From assembly GCA_965200005.1 (NCBI GenBank), contig OZ241331.1:2356001-2420000 (forward strand): a stretch of 64,000 nt of DNA, read 5' to 3'. Each line of letters starts with the position of its first letter. Within the stretch, counting starts at the first letter, position 1. The notes beneath the pieces were generated by a model. It was not told the origin of the DNA. It saw nothing but the letters and a program-made list of their open reading frames with translations, and made no database searches. The translations under genes and the position numbers were made by a program. The stretch is from Aldehydirespirator sp965200005 (lineage in GTDB: Bacteria > Actinomycetota > Acidimicrobiia > Acidimicrobiales > Aldehydirespiratoraceae). Positions 26,383-36,233 of this stretch are shown piece after piece.

Positions 26383-26402
26383 GTTGCTTCTGGTCGCCGG
26401 CT

Positions 26403-26873
26403 TCAGGCGAGTTGAGTTGCGCCGGATTCGACGAACGCTTTGAGCTGTTCAAGGGCCGTGTGCATGATGCGTGTCTCGGCGCGGCGCTTGACGAAGCCAG
26501 GAAGCGGGACGGCCAACTCGACGCTGAGGTGGTAGATCACTTCGGTCATCTCAGGTTCGGATTCGACCGGTAAGAACTCATAGGAGCCGTCGAGTCGGCT
26601 GGTGGCATCGCCCTGCTTGAGGTGCCATCTGAGCCGTAGCCGCGAGTCGTCGTAGGAGTAACAGAGCGTGTAGGTGGTGCAGCGTCCCATTGCGGACACC
26701 TCGTACTCCACATCGATGCCTCGGCCATCGTCATCGGTGGTGAGCACTGTTGCCTTCCGGACTTCGGGTGCCCACGCTGGGTACCTCTCGAAATCGGTAG
26801 CGGCATCAAAGCAACGTTGCGGCGTTGCCATGATCGTGGTGCGCTGAGTTGCCTGATCGGCCAAGACCTGCAC
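26403..26873 (-). CDS. SRPBCC-fold protein (polyketide cyclase/START-like)
   Basis: This 156-aa protein has the pattern of the actinobacterial SRPBCC family: TTIMATPQRCFDAATDFERY, continuing YPAWAPEVRKATVL, beta strands through DVEYEVSAMG and a C-terminal helix. These proteins form a helix-grip ligand pocket for hydrophobic molecules; the ligand cannot be told. It is located 20 bases upstream of the ROK kinase, probably in the same transcript. The N-terminal codon is GTG or TTG-type. Confidence 0.8.
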   Translation of the reverse strand: MQVLADQATQRTTIMATPQRCFDAATDFERYPAWAPEVRKATVLTTDDDGRGIDVEYEVSAMGRCTTYTLCYSYDDSRLRLRWHLKQGDATSRLDGSYEFLPVESEPEMTEVIYHLSVELAVPLPGFVKRRAETRIMHTALEQLKAFVESGATQLA

Positions 26874-26957
26874 CGCCTCGCTGGAGTGTGGACGTAGTCG
26901 CGCCGTGTTGAAACGTCGGCGCCTGACAATAACAATCTTGCGGCGCGCTGCCGCAGG

Positions 26958-28082
26958 CTAGGCCGACATCGCCGCGATGGCGATGCCTAGCCGCCTCGCC
27001 AACACGTCATAGGAGAACTCCTCGCAGGCACGTCGGCGAGCCGCGGTACCGAGCCGCTGGCGCATGTCGGCGTCGTTGAGTAATGCATCGATGGCTTCGG
27101 CGGCTCGGGTTGGAGTTGCGTCATCTAGCACCAGCCCGGTGACGTTGTGGCTTACGGCTTCGTGGGCTCCCCCGCTGCTGCCCGCAACCTGAGGGATCCC
27201 TGCGGCCGCGGCCTCAACGAAGACAATCCCGAAGCCTTCCTGTTCGAGGCCACCCCAGCGGGTGCGGCACAACATGGCAAATACATCAGCGGAGCCATAA
27301 AGGTCAGCGACCTGCTGGTCGCTCAACCGGCCCGTGAGGGTTACAGGTGCAGCGAGACGTTTCACTAGTGCCTTGAGACGCTTGCTGTCCCTGCCTGCGC
27401 CGCCGATAACAACCTGCAGTTGTTTGTGCCGCCGCGAGAGTTCCGCAGAAGCACGTACCAGGGTGTCCATGCCCTTGCGGGGCACCAGACGTGAGATGCT
27501 AACAACCAACGGAGCCTTGACTGACAGGCCGAGTCGCTGGCGGGCCGCGACTTTCTCGCTGTCGCTGAATGGCCGGAACCTTGTGGCATCCACCCCTGGA
27601 GGTACGACAAACGTTGGTAGCTCACCCGAGACGATGCGACTGCACTCCCGGGCCACGTAGTTGCCTGCGGCGATGATCCCTTGTGATCGCTCAAGTACTC
27701 GCTTCAGCAGAAGGCGTGCCACCGGGAGACGTGCCGGGATCGCTGCTTCGGCGCCGTGGACAACTACGCCGTAGGGCAACTCGAGACTTCGACCGGCCAG
27801 TCCTGCTGGGAGTGCTGGATCGATCACGACGAGGTCCGCTTCGTAGTGACGTGCCAGGCGGTTGATCCTGCTGGTTAGGCGTGGGCCTCCTAGCAGCCAG
27901 GGCTGCTTGGAACGCACGATCTCGAAGTCTTGGGCTGCGTCGAAGGCCGAGGCGTTGCGGTAAGGCGTGGTGTACACGACCACGTCTTCGGCAGGTAGCC
28001 GCCGCCAGAGTTCCCACAGATAGTTCTGGATGCCGCCAACTTTGGGCGGGAAATCGTTGGTTACGAGCAGATGTCTCGGCAT
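26958..28082 (-). CDS. pimB: GT4 glycosyltransferase, PimB'-like mannosyltransferase
   Basis: This 374-aa protein starts MPRHLLVTNDFPPKVGGIQ, nearly the standard opening of PimB' (phosphatidyl-myo-inositol monomannoside mannosyltransferase). Other GT4 hallmarks are FVVPPGVDATRFRP, SRLVPRKGMDTLV and the EX7E motif in EGFGIVFVEAAAAG. It would act on the cytoplasmic membrane face with GDP-mannose. The acceptor is inferred from family resemblance only, and another actinobacterial glycolipid is possible. The ATG at 28082 is preferred over 30 extra non-conserved codons. QueG ends 10 bases upstream. Confidence 0.82.
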   Translation of the reverse strand: MPRHLLVTNDFPPKVGGIQNYLWELWRRLPAEDVVVYTTPYRNASAFDAAQDFEIVRSKQPWLLGGPRLTSRINRLARHYEADLVVIDPALPAGLAGRSLELPYGVVVHGAEAAIPARLPVARLLLKRVLERSQGIIAAGNYVARECSRIVSGELPTFVVPPGVDATRFRPFSDSEKVAARQRLGLSVKAPLVVSISRLVPRKGMDTLVRASAELSRRHKQLQVVIGGAGRDSKRLKALVKRLAAPVTLTGRLSDQQVADLYGSADVFAMLCRTRWGGLEQEGFGIVFVEAAAAGIPQVAGSSGGAHEAVSHNVTGLVLDDATPTRAAEAIDALLNDADMRQRLGTAARRRACEEFSYDVLARRLGIAIAAMSA

Positions 28083-28092
28083 ACGGCGCGGA

Positions 28093-29343
28093 TCACCTCC
28101 GCGGCGCAGGCGTGCGGGCTTCGACAGCTCGGGCCAGCTCGGCCTGCACCAGCGGATCGTCTCGGCCGGCAAGTGCCGTGAGGCTTAGGCCAAGTCGGCG
28201 GGCGCACCAGACGGCATGTGCCCGCACGATCTCATCGGGATGTGCAAGTGCTCTATCGACCGTGTGGGCGACACGTGGGTCGGCCGGATCGGCAGTGTTG
28301 GCAAGAACGATCAGTGCGTTTCGGCGCAGGTAGCGGGCTTGGCGTTTGGGGATGTACCAGCGACCGAAGCGCTCTAGCAGGTCGCTGTCTGAAGCCCGCA
28401 GCATCTCAAGAACGTCCACCCAGGCTCCACGATGTTCGTTGTTGCGTTGGGCCGGTTGAGGAGACACTTCGCTTTGGTTCAACGGACCAGGAGAGCGGAC
28501 TACGGCTGTGTCCAATCTCGGGTGCTGTCGCCGCGCCTCGGGCTCTAGAGGTAGAGGCTGTCTCCTTTGGCGGTTGAGCACCCGAACGCGTGTCCGGTTC
28601 GGGGGACACACCTGTGAGCAGTCATCGCAGCCGTAGATCCTGTTGCCGAGGGCTACCCGGTAATCGGGATCGATCACCCCGTCCTGTTGCAGCAGCCAGG
28701 CCAGGCACTTGCGAGCGTCGAGCACTCCCGGTTCGACTAGAGCTCCGGTCGGGCAGCCCGAGAGGCAACGTCGACATGTGCCGCAACCGTCTCTGGCTGG
28801 TCGCGAGTCTGGGTGCGCTATCTCAGCGTCGGTAATGACCGAACCGAGCACCACCGAACTGCCGATTCCACCGATCAGGATGTTGGAGTTCTTGCCCCAC
28901 CATCCCAGTCCGGCCCGCTGAGCCGCAGCCCGGTCAACCAGTGCGTTGTCATCGGCAACAACCGTCGCTCGATGCCCTACATCCCGAAGTGGCTTCGCAA
29001 TGGCATCAAGAGCGAGGCGCAGCGCACGGTAGTAGTCGTCGCGTGCGTAGGCGGCCACGACCGCATGTGGCGTCGCAGGGTGTGGGTTCTGTGGAGTCGA
29101 CCCGTCGAACTCCAGTGCGCCCACGATGAGACGCTTAGCCCTACGGACAGTACGTGAAGGGTCAGTTGAACGTTGCGGGTTGCGGTAAGTGAACTGCATC
29201 CCGCCGTTCAGCCCGCGACTCTTGCGCTCCTCAATGGTTGAACGGACTTCGGTGAACGGTTCCGCATCACAAATCCCAACAGCACACAACCCAGCAGCCC
29301 GCCCAATCCGAGCCAACTCCTCAAAGCTAGGAACTGCCACCAC
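28093..29343 (-). CDS. queG: Epoxyqueuosine reductase QueG
   Basis: Cobalamin- and Fe-S-dependent enzyme completing queuosine in tRNA. The N-terminal domain begins SFEELARIGRAAG. It has the ferredoxin-like clusters CGTCRRCLSGCP and CDDCSQVCP, and DDNALVDRAAAQRAGLGWWG, a known QueG motif. HEAT-like repeats follow (RWYIPKRQARYLRRNALIVL). The protein is 416 aa from the GTG at 29343. The open frame runs further upstream but would cross the start of the divergent gene at 29435, so it is cut here. Between the two iron-sulfur clusters and the HEAT part lies a non-conserved Arg/Gln-rich linker. Confidence 0.9.
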   Translation of the reverse strand: MVAVPSFEELARIGRAAGLCAVGICDAEPFTEVRSTIEERKSRGLNGGMQFTYRNPQRSTDPSRTVRRAKRLIVGALEFDGSTPQNPHPATPHAVVAAYARDDYYRALRLALDAIAKPLRDVGHRATVVADDNALVDRAAAQRAGLGWWGKNSNILIGGIGSSVVLGSVITDAEIAHPDSRPARDGCGTCRRCLSGCPTGALVEPGVLDARKCLAWLLQQDGVIDPDYRVALGNRIYGCDDCSQVCPPNRTRVRVLNRQRRQPLPLEPEARRQHPRLDTAVVRSPGPLNQSEVSPQPAQRNNEHRGAWVDVLEMLRASDSDLLERFGRWYIPKRQARYLRRNALIVLANTADPADPRVAHTVDRALAHPDEIVRAHAVWCARRLGLSLTALAGRDDPLVQAELARAVEARTPAPRR

Positions 29344-29434
29344 TGCCCTAAGTTTGCACCTGCCGCGCTGATCCTCGTGTCCTCGTGTCGCACCATCACA
29401 TCGAGACGGCAGCTGAGGCGTAGGATCGGTGTGC

Positions 29435-30208
29435 ATGGCATCCGAGCCGCTATCCCGGCTCTCTGAGCGGGTTAGTAGGCGTGGCTTCTTGGGCGTTGCA
29501 GGAGCTTTGGGCGCCCTGGGTGCCGGGTCTGTGGCAGCTTGGACACGACTGCGCAACGACGCGCCCGACCCGCTATCTTCGCATTCGTCCGTTGCCGCGC
29601 CTGAGTCCCCCGCCACGGATGGCACCACGACCGCGGACATGTCTGGTGCCGTCGAGTCCGCTGAGCCTGATGGCTTGGGTGACCAAGACTTGGAACGGGC
29701 TGCTGGAACTTCGACCCTCCCGGGATCCGCTGAAGAGACTGAAGACACAACGGCGACATCTGGTGAGTCAGTTGGCTCTCCTGGTCAAGCTGAACTGGTT
29801 GAACCCGCCGACAGTGTTCAAACCATCGACAGGGCTGAGCAAGTCGGATCCGCCGAGTCTGCTGGATCGGCTGAGGACCTAGAGACAGCCCAACCTGCGC
29901 AGGGTGCTGGGCCGGTTGAAGAGATTGAACCGGTCATTCCAGCGGGTGCTGCTACCGGTGGGGTGATCGCAGTTGGCCGCGCCTTCCTGGCGTCTCGTCC
30001 CGACGAATCGGACATGACGGCTCTCATGCATTCCCTACGTGCCCATGACAGCGACCCCGTTGAGCGAGACCCGGTAGCAGCAGCGAGCCGGCTGGTTGGC
30101 GCAGACTTTAGGTCTGGGCGCATGGTGGAACTGGACGGCTGGGTGCTCTCGGTGTCGGAAGCTCGAGCCGCAGCCGTCGTTGCACTCTCATGTGCCGAGA
30201 GTTGTTAG
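29435..30208 (+). CDS. Tat-signal acidic protein, probable partner of the GMC oxidoreductase
   Basis: This 257-aa protein has a twin-arginine signal (SRRGFLGVAGALGALGAG, residues 14-31). A long acidic, low-complexity region rich in Glu, Ser, Ala and Pro (about 40-165) follows, then a conserved-looking C-terminal domain (IAVGRAFLASRPDESD to LSVSEARAAAVVAL). That end resembles small partner subunits found before secreted GMC/gluconate-type dehydrogenases. It probably crosses the membrane folded and may carry the oxidoreductase, which lacks its own signal. No catalytic residues are recognised. Confidence 0.65.
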   Translation: MASEPLSRLSERVSRRGFLGVAGALGALGAGSVAAWTRLRNDAPDPLSSHSSVAAPESPATDGTTTADMSGAVESAEPDGLGDQDLERAAGTSTLPGSAEETEDTTATSGESVGSPGQAELVEPADSVQTIDRAEQVGSAESAGSAEDLETAQPAQGAGPVEEIEPVIPAGAATGGVIAVGRAFLASRPDESDMTALMHSLRAHDSDPVERDPVAAASRLVGADFRSGRMVELDGWVLSVSEARAAAVVALSCAESC

Positions 30209-30224
30209 CTATACCTACGAGATC

Positions 30225-31829
30225 ATGTTAACCGATAGCCGCTCCCTGCCGCAAGACTCGCTGCTTGAGGCCGATGTCTGCATCATCGGTTCAGGTGCGG
30301 CAGGGATCACTATGGCGCTTGAACTACACGACAGCGGGTTGCGCACCGTGGTCGTCGAGTCAGGCGGGTTGAGTGGCCCCGACCCAGCGACCCAGGATCT
30401 CTACCGCGGCGAGTCGACCGGCAAGCCGATCCAGAGCCTCCGTGAAGAACTGCCATTGGATGCCGTGCGGTTGCGCTGGCTTGGCGGCACCACCAACCAC
30501 TGGGCTGGCTACTGCCGCAAACTCGAACCAATCGATTTTGAGCCACGTGATCATCTCGAGTTCAGTGGCTGGCCACTCACCGCAGACGACCTTGAGCCCT
30601 ACTGGGCGAGAGCCGCTGAGTGGTGTCGCATCACCGACACCACCGATGATGCCTTCGAATGGAGTCGCCGCATCGCGCTCCCAACTCCGCTACCTGAGAC
30701 CCCGTCTGTCACAACCAAGGCGTTCCAGATCAACGCTTGGCTGCGGTTCGGTGAGGAGTTCAGGCGTGATCTTGAGACCGCCGCAAACATCGAAGTACTG
30801 CTCTGGGCCAACCTGGTGAACCTCGCTAGCGCGGGTCGCCGAGTAGAGAGTGCCCAACTTCGCACCCTGGATGGCAATAGCATCAATGTCAGCGCTGCTT
30901 GCTTCGTGCTCGCGGCGGGCGGTCTTGAGAACCCACGCTTGCTGCTCGCCTCAACCGACACCTCAGAAGCAGGGCTCGGCAACGCTCACGATCAGGTTGG
31001 TCGTTACTTCTGTGAACATCTCCAAGCTGCGGCTGGATTTGGTGTTCTAGATGCCAGCATCGAGGACCTAGCCGGATACATCGGCGGCGAGGCAACTATC
31101 ACGCAAGGACGCTTCGCCGGGAGCACCCATGGCGTCAAGTACACCCTGGCATTGACCTCCGAGCATGTGCGCGCCGAACGCACGCTCGGTCTCGAGCTTC
31201 AGATGCTCGCGGACTCGCTGCCTGTGGGGGTGCCGTTCCAGGAATCCGGGCTAACAGCCGCTGACATCTCAGAAGTTGTGGGGTTGACGGCACCCCGAGC
31301 GCCAACATCGGTCGTTTACTTGCAGGCACTTGCCGAGCAGCAGTTGCGCCCCGAGAGCCGAGTCACCCTGGCCACACAGCGGGATGTGCTCGGCATGCCA
31401 CGGCTACGGCTCAACTGGCAGTACGGACGCTCCGACCGCAGGGCGCTCGTGAGCGGACTCAAGACGATCGCCGCAGAGTTTGGCGCTGCTGGGCTCGGCC
31501 GCTTGCAGGTGATGCCTGGTGGGGTGACCGTCGACCTACCAGACTTCTTTGATCCTGAGCGTCTGATCAACCTCTTTGGTGTTGACATCAAGCGCATCAA
31601 CACCCAGGACTTCACGATTGGCGTTGGCTATCACCACATGTGTACGACCCGGATGTCGGCTGATCCGAGAACCGGAGTAGTTGACGCCAACTGCCGGGTA
31701 CACGAAGTCGACAATCTCTGGGTGGCAGGCAGTTCCGTTTTCGCCACAGGCGGTGTCGCCACCCCGACCTTTACGGTTGTGGCCCTCGCGATCCGCCTAG
31801 CCGACCACCTGCGAGAACACCTGCCCTAA
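30225..31829 (+). CDS. GMC-family FAD-dependent oxidoreductase
   Basis: This 534-aa flavoenzyme has the N-terminal FAD dinucleotide loop ADVCIIGSGAAGITMAL followed by VVESGG. The GMC signature region contains LRWLGGTTNHWAG, and the C-terminal catalytic His region reads GVGYHHMCTTRMS, then LWVAGSSVFATGG. Such enzymes oxidise alcohol or sugar hydroxyls; the substrate is unknown. It lacks a signal peptide, but 16 bases upstream a Tat-signal protein is encoded on the same strand, suggesting export as a complex. The ATG at 30225 (MLTDSRSLPQ) is chosen since earlier in-frame codons lie within the previous gene. Confidence 0.88.
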   Translation: MLTDSRSLPQDSLLEADVCIIGSGAAGITMALELHDSGLRTVVVESGGLSGPDPATQDLYRGESTGKPIQSLREELPLDAVRLRWLGGTTNHWAGYCRKLEPIDFEPRDHLEFSGWPLTADDLEPYWARAAEWCRITDTTDDAFEWSRRIALPTPLPETPSVTTKAFQINAWLRFGEEFRRDLETAANIEVLLWANLVNLASAGRRVESAQLRTLDGNSINVSAACFVLAAGGLENPRLLLASTDTSEAGLGNAHDQVGRYFCEHLQAAAGFGVLDASIEDLAGYIGGEATITQGRFAGSTHGVKYTLALTSEHVRAERTLGLELQMLADSLPVGVPFQESGLTAADISEVVGLTAPRAPTSVVYLQALAEQQLRPESRVTLATQRDVLGMPRLRLNWQYGRSDRRALVSGLKTIAAEFGAAGLGRLQVMPGGVTVDLPDFFDPERLINLFGVDIKRINTQDFTIGVGYHHMCTTRMSADPRTGVVDANCRVHEVDNLWVAGSSVFATGGVATPTFTVVALAIRLADHLREHLP

Positions 31830-31836
31830 CCGCAGG

Positions 31837-32871
31837 TCACGCCGCAGACCGCAGAGCCTCAAGCTTCGCCGCGGCCCGGCCGTCGTCAATGGCCGCGGCT
31901 GCTGCCTCAACGCCGGCGGTGAGATCTTCAACGACTCCAGCAACGAGCAGTCCCGCGGCCGCATTCAACACCACCATGTCGCGCCTGGGGCCTGGCTCGC
32001 CCCCAACAATGTCCTCGATGATGGCCACGTTGTCCTCCGGCGAGCCACCCCTGAGTTGATCCGGTGTCGCCACCGCCAGTCCAAGGTCGCTGGCGTCAAG
32101 GCGGTACTCGGTGATCTCACCATGGTTCAGGTCAACTACCAGGTTCGGCCCAGTCGTCGTCAACTCGTCATAGAGACCGTCACCGTGAACCACCATCGCA
32201 CGGGTCGATCCAGTCGCTTGCAACACCGCGGCCATGGTCGGTCCCAGAGGTCGCTCAAGCACGCCTAGCACCTGTCTGCGGATATGGCCAGGATGTGACA
32301 GCGGCCCCAGCAAGTTGAACACCGTGGGGATGCCGATCTGTGTCCGCACGCCAGCCACAAAGCGCATCGCTGGATGAAACGTCTTGGCAAAAGCGAACCC
32401 GATCCCGATTGTGCCCACCGATGCCTCAACCTCTGCGGGAGTGGCATTGATGTTGATGCCCAACGAGTCCAGCAGATCGAAACTGCCCGAGGTGGAGGAA
32501 GCCTTGACGCTGCCGTGCTTGCACACCACCGCACCAGCACCGGCTGCCACGATCGCAGCCATCGTCGAGACGTTGAGCGCATGGTGCCGACGACCAGGAG
32601 CGCCCCCAGTGCCCACGATGTCAATGGCACCTGCGGGTACCTGAAGAGGAGTAGCTGCCTGACGCATCGCCCCGACCAGCCCCAGCAACTCGCCCACAGC
32701 AGGGCCCTTGAGGCGCAACGCCACGATAAACGCAGCTACCTGCGCATCTGTCGCCTCGTTGGCAAGGATCGTGCCAAGAGCAGAGCGAGCCTCGCTAGCG
32801 CTGATGTCGCGGCCAGCCGCCAGCGTTGCGAGCACGCTTGGCCAACCGCCGTGGTCGTCTATCTGTGACAT
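31837..32871 (-). CDS. trpD: Anthranilate phosphoribosyltransferase TrpD
   Basis: Second step of tryptophan branch synthesis, joining anthranilate to PRPP. The PRPP-binding DIVGTGGAPGRR, followed by NVSTMAAIVAA and CKHGSVKASSTSGSFDLL, is diagnostic. The 344-aa length with the ATG at 32871 is normal; 40 more open codons upstream have no family similarity. No other trp biosynthesis gene is beside it, although a TrpB2-type synthase lies at 46.8-48.1 kb. It is transcribed away from rnpB, with 136 bases between them, and is convergent with the GMC gene. Confidence 0.95.
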   Translation of the reverse strand: MSQIDDHGGWPSVLATLAAGRDISASEARSALGTILANEATDAQVAAFIVALRLKGPAVGELLGLVGAMRQAATPLQVPAGAIDIVGTGGAPGRRHHALNVSTMAAIVAAGAGAVVCKHGSVKASSTSGSFDLLDSLGININATPAEVEASVGTIGIGFAFAKTFHPAMRFVAGVRTQIGIPTVFNLLGPLSHPGHIRRQVLGVLERPLGPTMAAVLQATGSTRAMVVHGDGLYDELTTTGPNLVVDLNHGEITEYRLDASDLGLAVATPDQLRGGSPEDNVAIIEDIVGGEPGPRRDMVVLNAAAGLLVAGVVEDLTAGVEAAAAAIDDGRAAAKLEALRSAA

Positions 32872-33007
32872 GGCATGCCTCCGCGATGTTTGGGTTGATG
32901 ACCCCGCTAGGCGTATCTGGCACGCGCATGGGCCGGCAGCTCTCACCCGCGTGTCGTCCGACGCCGGCAGGGGCGCCGACTTGACGCTCACAAATTACCC
33001 TCTCGGC

Positions 33008-33366
<359 letters not shown>

Positions 33367-33425
33367 CATGTCGTAGCGCTGCCGTAACTTCGGTGCGACT
33401 CATTCAACTAGTGAGGGAGTAGCTC

Positions 33426-36233
33426 ATGTCAAAGCTGGCAAGGATCATCTGCGGATCGGACTCGGTTTCAGAAATCGACGCCAACACCGTGTTCAAGGTC
33501 CTGATACCCATCGTTGAGACGGACCCCAGGTCGGAGTACGCAGTTGACGCGGCTCGCGATGTGATCGATCGCTGCGCGCTAAAAGACGACCGCCCGCTCG
33601 TGCATGTCATCGACTGGTGGTTCGTGGCGACCACCGGTAAGCCGTCGGTAAACGGTGGCGCTCACCAGCTGCCAGAGTCCCTAGACCACACCGTGCGCCA
33701 TCTCATGGAAGAGGTCGTGAGGCTCGGAGTGAAACTCCCCGCTAGCGAGTGGCTGGAGAAGAGGCGCCGCTTCGAGGCCCAGCTAGGTGATCTAGACACC
33801 ATCTTTGAGATCAGTCACGCCAAACATCCAAGCGAGCAGGCGGTGTGGACATCGTTGTGCGAGCAACTGAAGGAGCCAGTCGAGGCGTTACGCAACAATC
33901 GCAGAGCGCAGAAACCATCAATCGACGGACGTCATCTGGAACAGAAGCTGAAGAACCTGGTCAAGGGTGTTGGGAGCGGCCGATCGAAAGGGATGCGCAA
34001 ACGCTTCCGCGAGACCGTGCGTCGACTTGAAGTGTTGACAGATCTACAGCAGGAGGTCGAGCCATGGCACAAGCGTCCCATCCCCACGGTCATTGAGGAG
34101 ATCCCTGATCAGTTCTACTTTGCAGTCGGTTCCCTGTCTCCTCACCTGCTGCGACCGCTGCTTGCCGCAAAATCTGCACCGGCGGTTGACCGTGCAAAAG
34201 TTGCAACCGAACTAGACGATGCTGGGCGCAGAGGGACGCTCGACAGCCGCTACAAGTTGGCGAAGATCGTTAGCTCATGGTGTGAACAGACCGGCCAGCA
34301 GATCGCCTCGCTTGATGACCTGATCGTTCGCCACCGCGCGGTGCTTACAGGGCTTGACGAACTAGATGCCAAAGGCAATCTCTCCTCCGATGCAGTCGTC
34401 GACGTGAAGTTTCACATCCTCGATGATGACATCGAGGAGGCCGAGCAGGCGCTGCAGCGGCTGCGTAAGCAGGCACGACGCCGCAGGGATCAACAACTTG
34501 CACGCAGCCAGTATGAGGGTCTTCGGCGGAAGTTACGCGAGTCCACTCTCAGCGGCGATGCCGGGTGGTTGGCCCGTTTAGAAGGTGTTGAGTCACGCCT
34601 TAGTACGGACGATCCGTCGGTGTTGAGAAGCCAGATCGGTGCAGCTCAACGGGAGTTATCTCAACAACTCGACGCCCTGATACGGGAGAGCCAACAGGAT
34701 CTGAGTGTGAGTGTGGCAACCCTGCGAGTACTCGCTGCTCCCGATTCTTTAGTGCGCCACTGGGAGCATGAGATCACCGAGCTAGAGCGCCGCGGAGGTA
34801 GACGTGCGGGCGAACTCAAGTTCGGGATCGAAGAAGCAGTGCGTAACGTGCGCCGCAAGCGCCGTGACGAGATGGCAACGGACCTTGCAGCAGTCGGGTC
34901 GATCCTGGCCGATGAAGCGTCGGACTTTGCTCAGGACGATCTCAGAAACTTCGCAAGCCTTCACTCCGAACTGCAGAGCTTGCTCGCAGAGATCGACCGC
35001 AGGCTGCCGGGCTTAGCGGATGCAACTCATGGAGATGCTGAGGGCGTCCGTGTTGAGCATCCTGGAGCCGAGTTTGGCGACGGCGACTTGACCGATGGAC
35101 GCGAACGCGCTGCCGGTTTGCTTCGAGCCGTCGAAGACAGACGCATCCATCGCTGGACGCCCGATCAGGGCGAGCAAGCGCTCATCGATCACCTGGTTCA
35201 TTGCTGCAAGGGGCTGCTTGATTTCGACAGCCAAGACATCCGCCGTCTACATGTTTCGCTAAAAACCCGGCCGTTCGTGATCCTCGCCGGACTCACAGGT
35301 TCAGGAAAGAGCACCCTGTCGCGCCTCTACGCAGAGGCGTTGGGTGCGAATAGTAAGAACGGGCGTTTCCGGCGCATTGCCGTGCGACCCGATTGGATCG
35401 ACCAGTCTGAGGTCTTGGGGTTTGTGAACCCCATCACGGAGCAGTTCATCCCCGGGTGGCTCGCCGAGACGGTTCGTGATTGTGAGAGGCACGACGATCG
35501 CCTTCACTTTGTGCTGCTCGACGAGATGAACCTCGCCCCCGTTGAGCAGTATCTCGCCGAGTGGTTATCGGCCATCGAGGAGGCGCGCTCGCGCGCCCAG
35601 GATGTGACGCTGCCGCTCTACTCACGCAGTGTTAGCCCCAAAAACGCCGACGAGTGGCCGTCCAGCCTGCCGTTCCCCAAGAACTTGATCATCATCGGCA
35701 CCGTCAACGTTGATGAGACAACACGGCCGCTTTCCGAGCGAGTAATCGACCGTGCCAACGTGTTGCTGTTGAGCGTTGAAGTTTCTAACCGACACCACGA
35801 AGTCGGCGCTGAACCACCTGCACCCTGGCATGTGGGTTTAACGGAGTGGCGAGAGGTTTGTGCCGGGTCACCAAGTGACGCCCACCACGAGTTCCTCGTC
35901 GATGTAGCGAACATCTTGCGGCAGTCAAATATCGGTGTCGGCTTGCGAGCCCACCTTGAACTTGAGCGTTTCGTGGCAAACGCCAACGGGATCCTGAAGG
36001 ACGAAGAGGCACTCGATTGGGGGCTGGTTCAGCGCATCATCCCCAAGATTCGTGGCTACAAACGCTCCCTCGAACCGATGCTCGAAGAGTTGCAATCCGA
36101 GTTCAAGGGTGTTGGGGCGCTTCAGGCTTGCGTCATCATGCAGCACTGGCTTGACGATCAGGTCTCAGACGATGAGTTTCTCGATGGCACCGATCCTCGT
36201 CTAGCGCTGGCGCGCCTCCAAAGTGTTCGCTGA
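33426..36233 (+). CDS. McrB-like AAA+ ATPase with long coiled-coil N-terminal region
   Basis: This 935-aa protein has a long N-terminal part (residues 1-600) without recognised domains but with charged helical stretches likely to form coiled coils (about 332-375 and 420-525). A C-terminal AAA+ module follows: Walker A GLTGSGKS at 622-629, a WIDQSEVLGF-type substrate loop, Walker B LLDEMN with Asp699-Glu700, and sensor-1 GTVNVDET with Asn761. The LLDEMNLAPVEQYL pattern is that of McrB-type restriction motor ATPases. The start has a good GGGAG site. The nuclease gene overlaps its last 11 bases. Anti-phage restriction with a modified-DNA or RNA target is inferred; whether it uses GTP or ATP is open. 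Confidence 0.82.
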   Translation: MSKLARIICGSDSVSEIDANTVFKVLIPIVETDPRSEYAVDAARDVIDRCALKDDRPLVHVIDWWFVATTGKPSVNGGAHQLPESLDHTVRHLMEEVVRLGVKLPASEWLEKRRRFEAQLGDLDTIFEISHAKHPSEQAVWTSLCEQLKEPVEALRNNRRAQKPSIDGRHLEQKLKNLVKGVGSGRSKGMRKRFRETVRRLEVLTDLQQEVEPWHKRPIPTVIEEIPDQFYFAVGSLSPHLLRPLLAAKSAPAVDRAKVATELDDAGRRGTLDSRYKLAKIVSSWCEQTGQQIASLDDLIVRHRAVLTGLDELDAKGNLSSDAVVDVKFHILDDDIEEAEQALQRLRKQARRRRDQQLARSQYEGLRRKLRESTLSGDAGWLARLEGVESRLSTDDPSVLRSQIGAAQRELSQQLDALIRESQQDLSVSVATLRVLAAPDSLVRHWEHEITELERRGGRRAGELKFGIEEAVRNVRRKRRDEMATDLAAVGSILADEASDFAQDDLRNFASLHSELQSLLAEIDRRLPGLADATHGDAEGVRVEHPGAEFGDGDLTDGRERAAGLLRAVEDRRIHRWTPDQGEQALIDHLVHCCKGLLDFDSQDIRRLHVSLKTRPFVILAGLTGSGKSTLSRLYAEALGANSKNGRFRRIAVRPDWIDQSEVLGFVNPITEQFIPGWLAETVRDCERHDDRLHFVLLDEMNLAPVEQYLAEWLSAIEEARSRAQDVTLPLYSRSVSPKNADEWPSSLPFPKNLIIIGTVNVDETTRPLSERVIDRANVLLLSVEVSNRHHEVGAEPPAPWHVGLTEWREVCAGSPSDAHHEFLVDVANILRQSNIGVGLRAHLELERFVANANGILKDEEALDWGLVQRIIPKIRGYKRSLEPMLEELQSEFKGVGALQACVIMQHWLDDQVSDDEFLDGTDPRLALARLQSVR

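Noticed and set aside
29344..29748. Extension of queG by 135 codons into the divergent Tat gene
   Set aside because: The segment would run antisense through the Tat-signal gene and has no QueG similarity.
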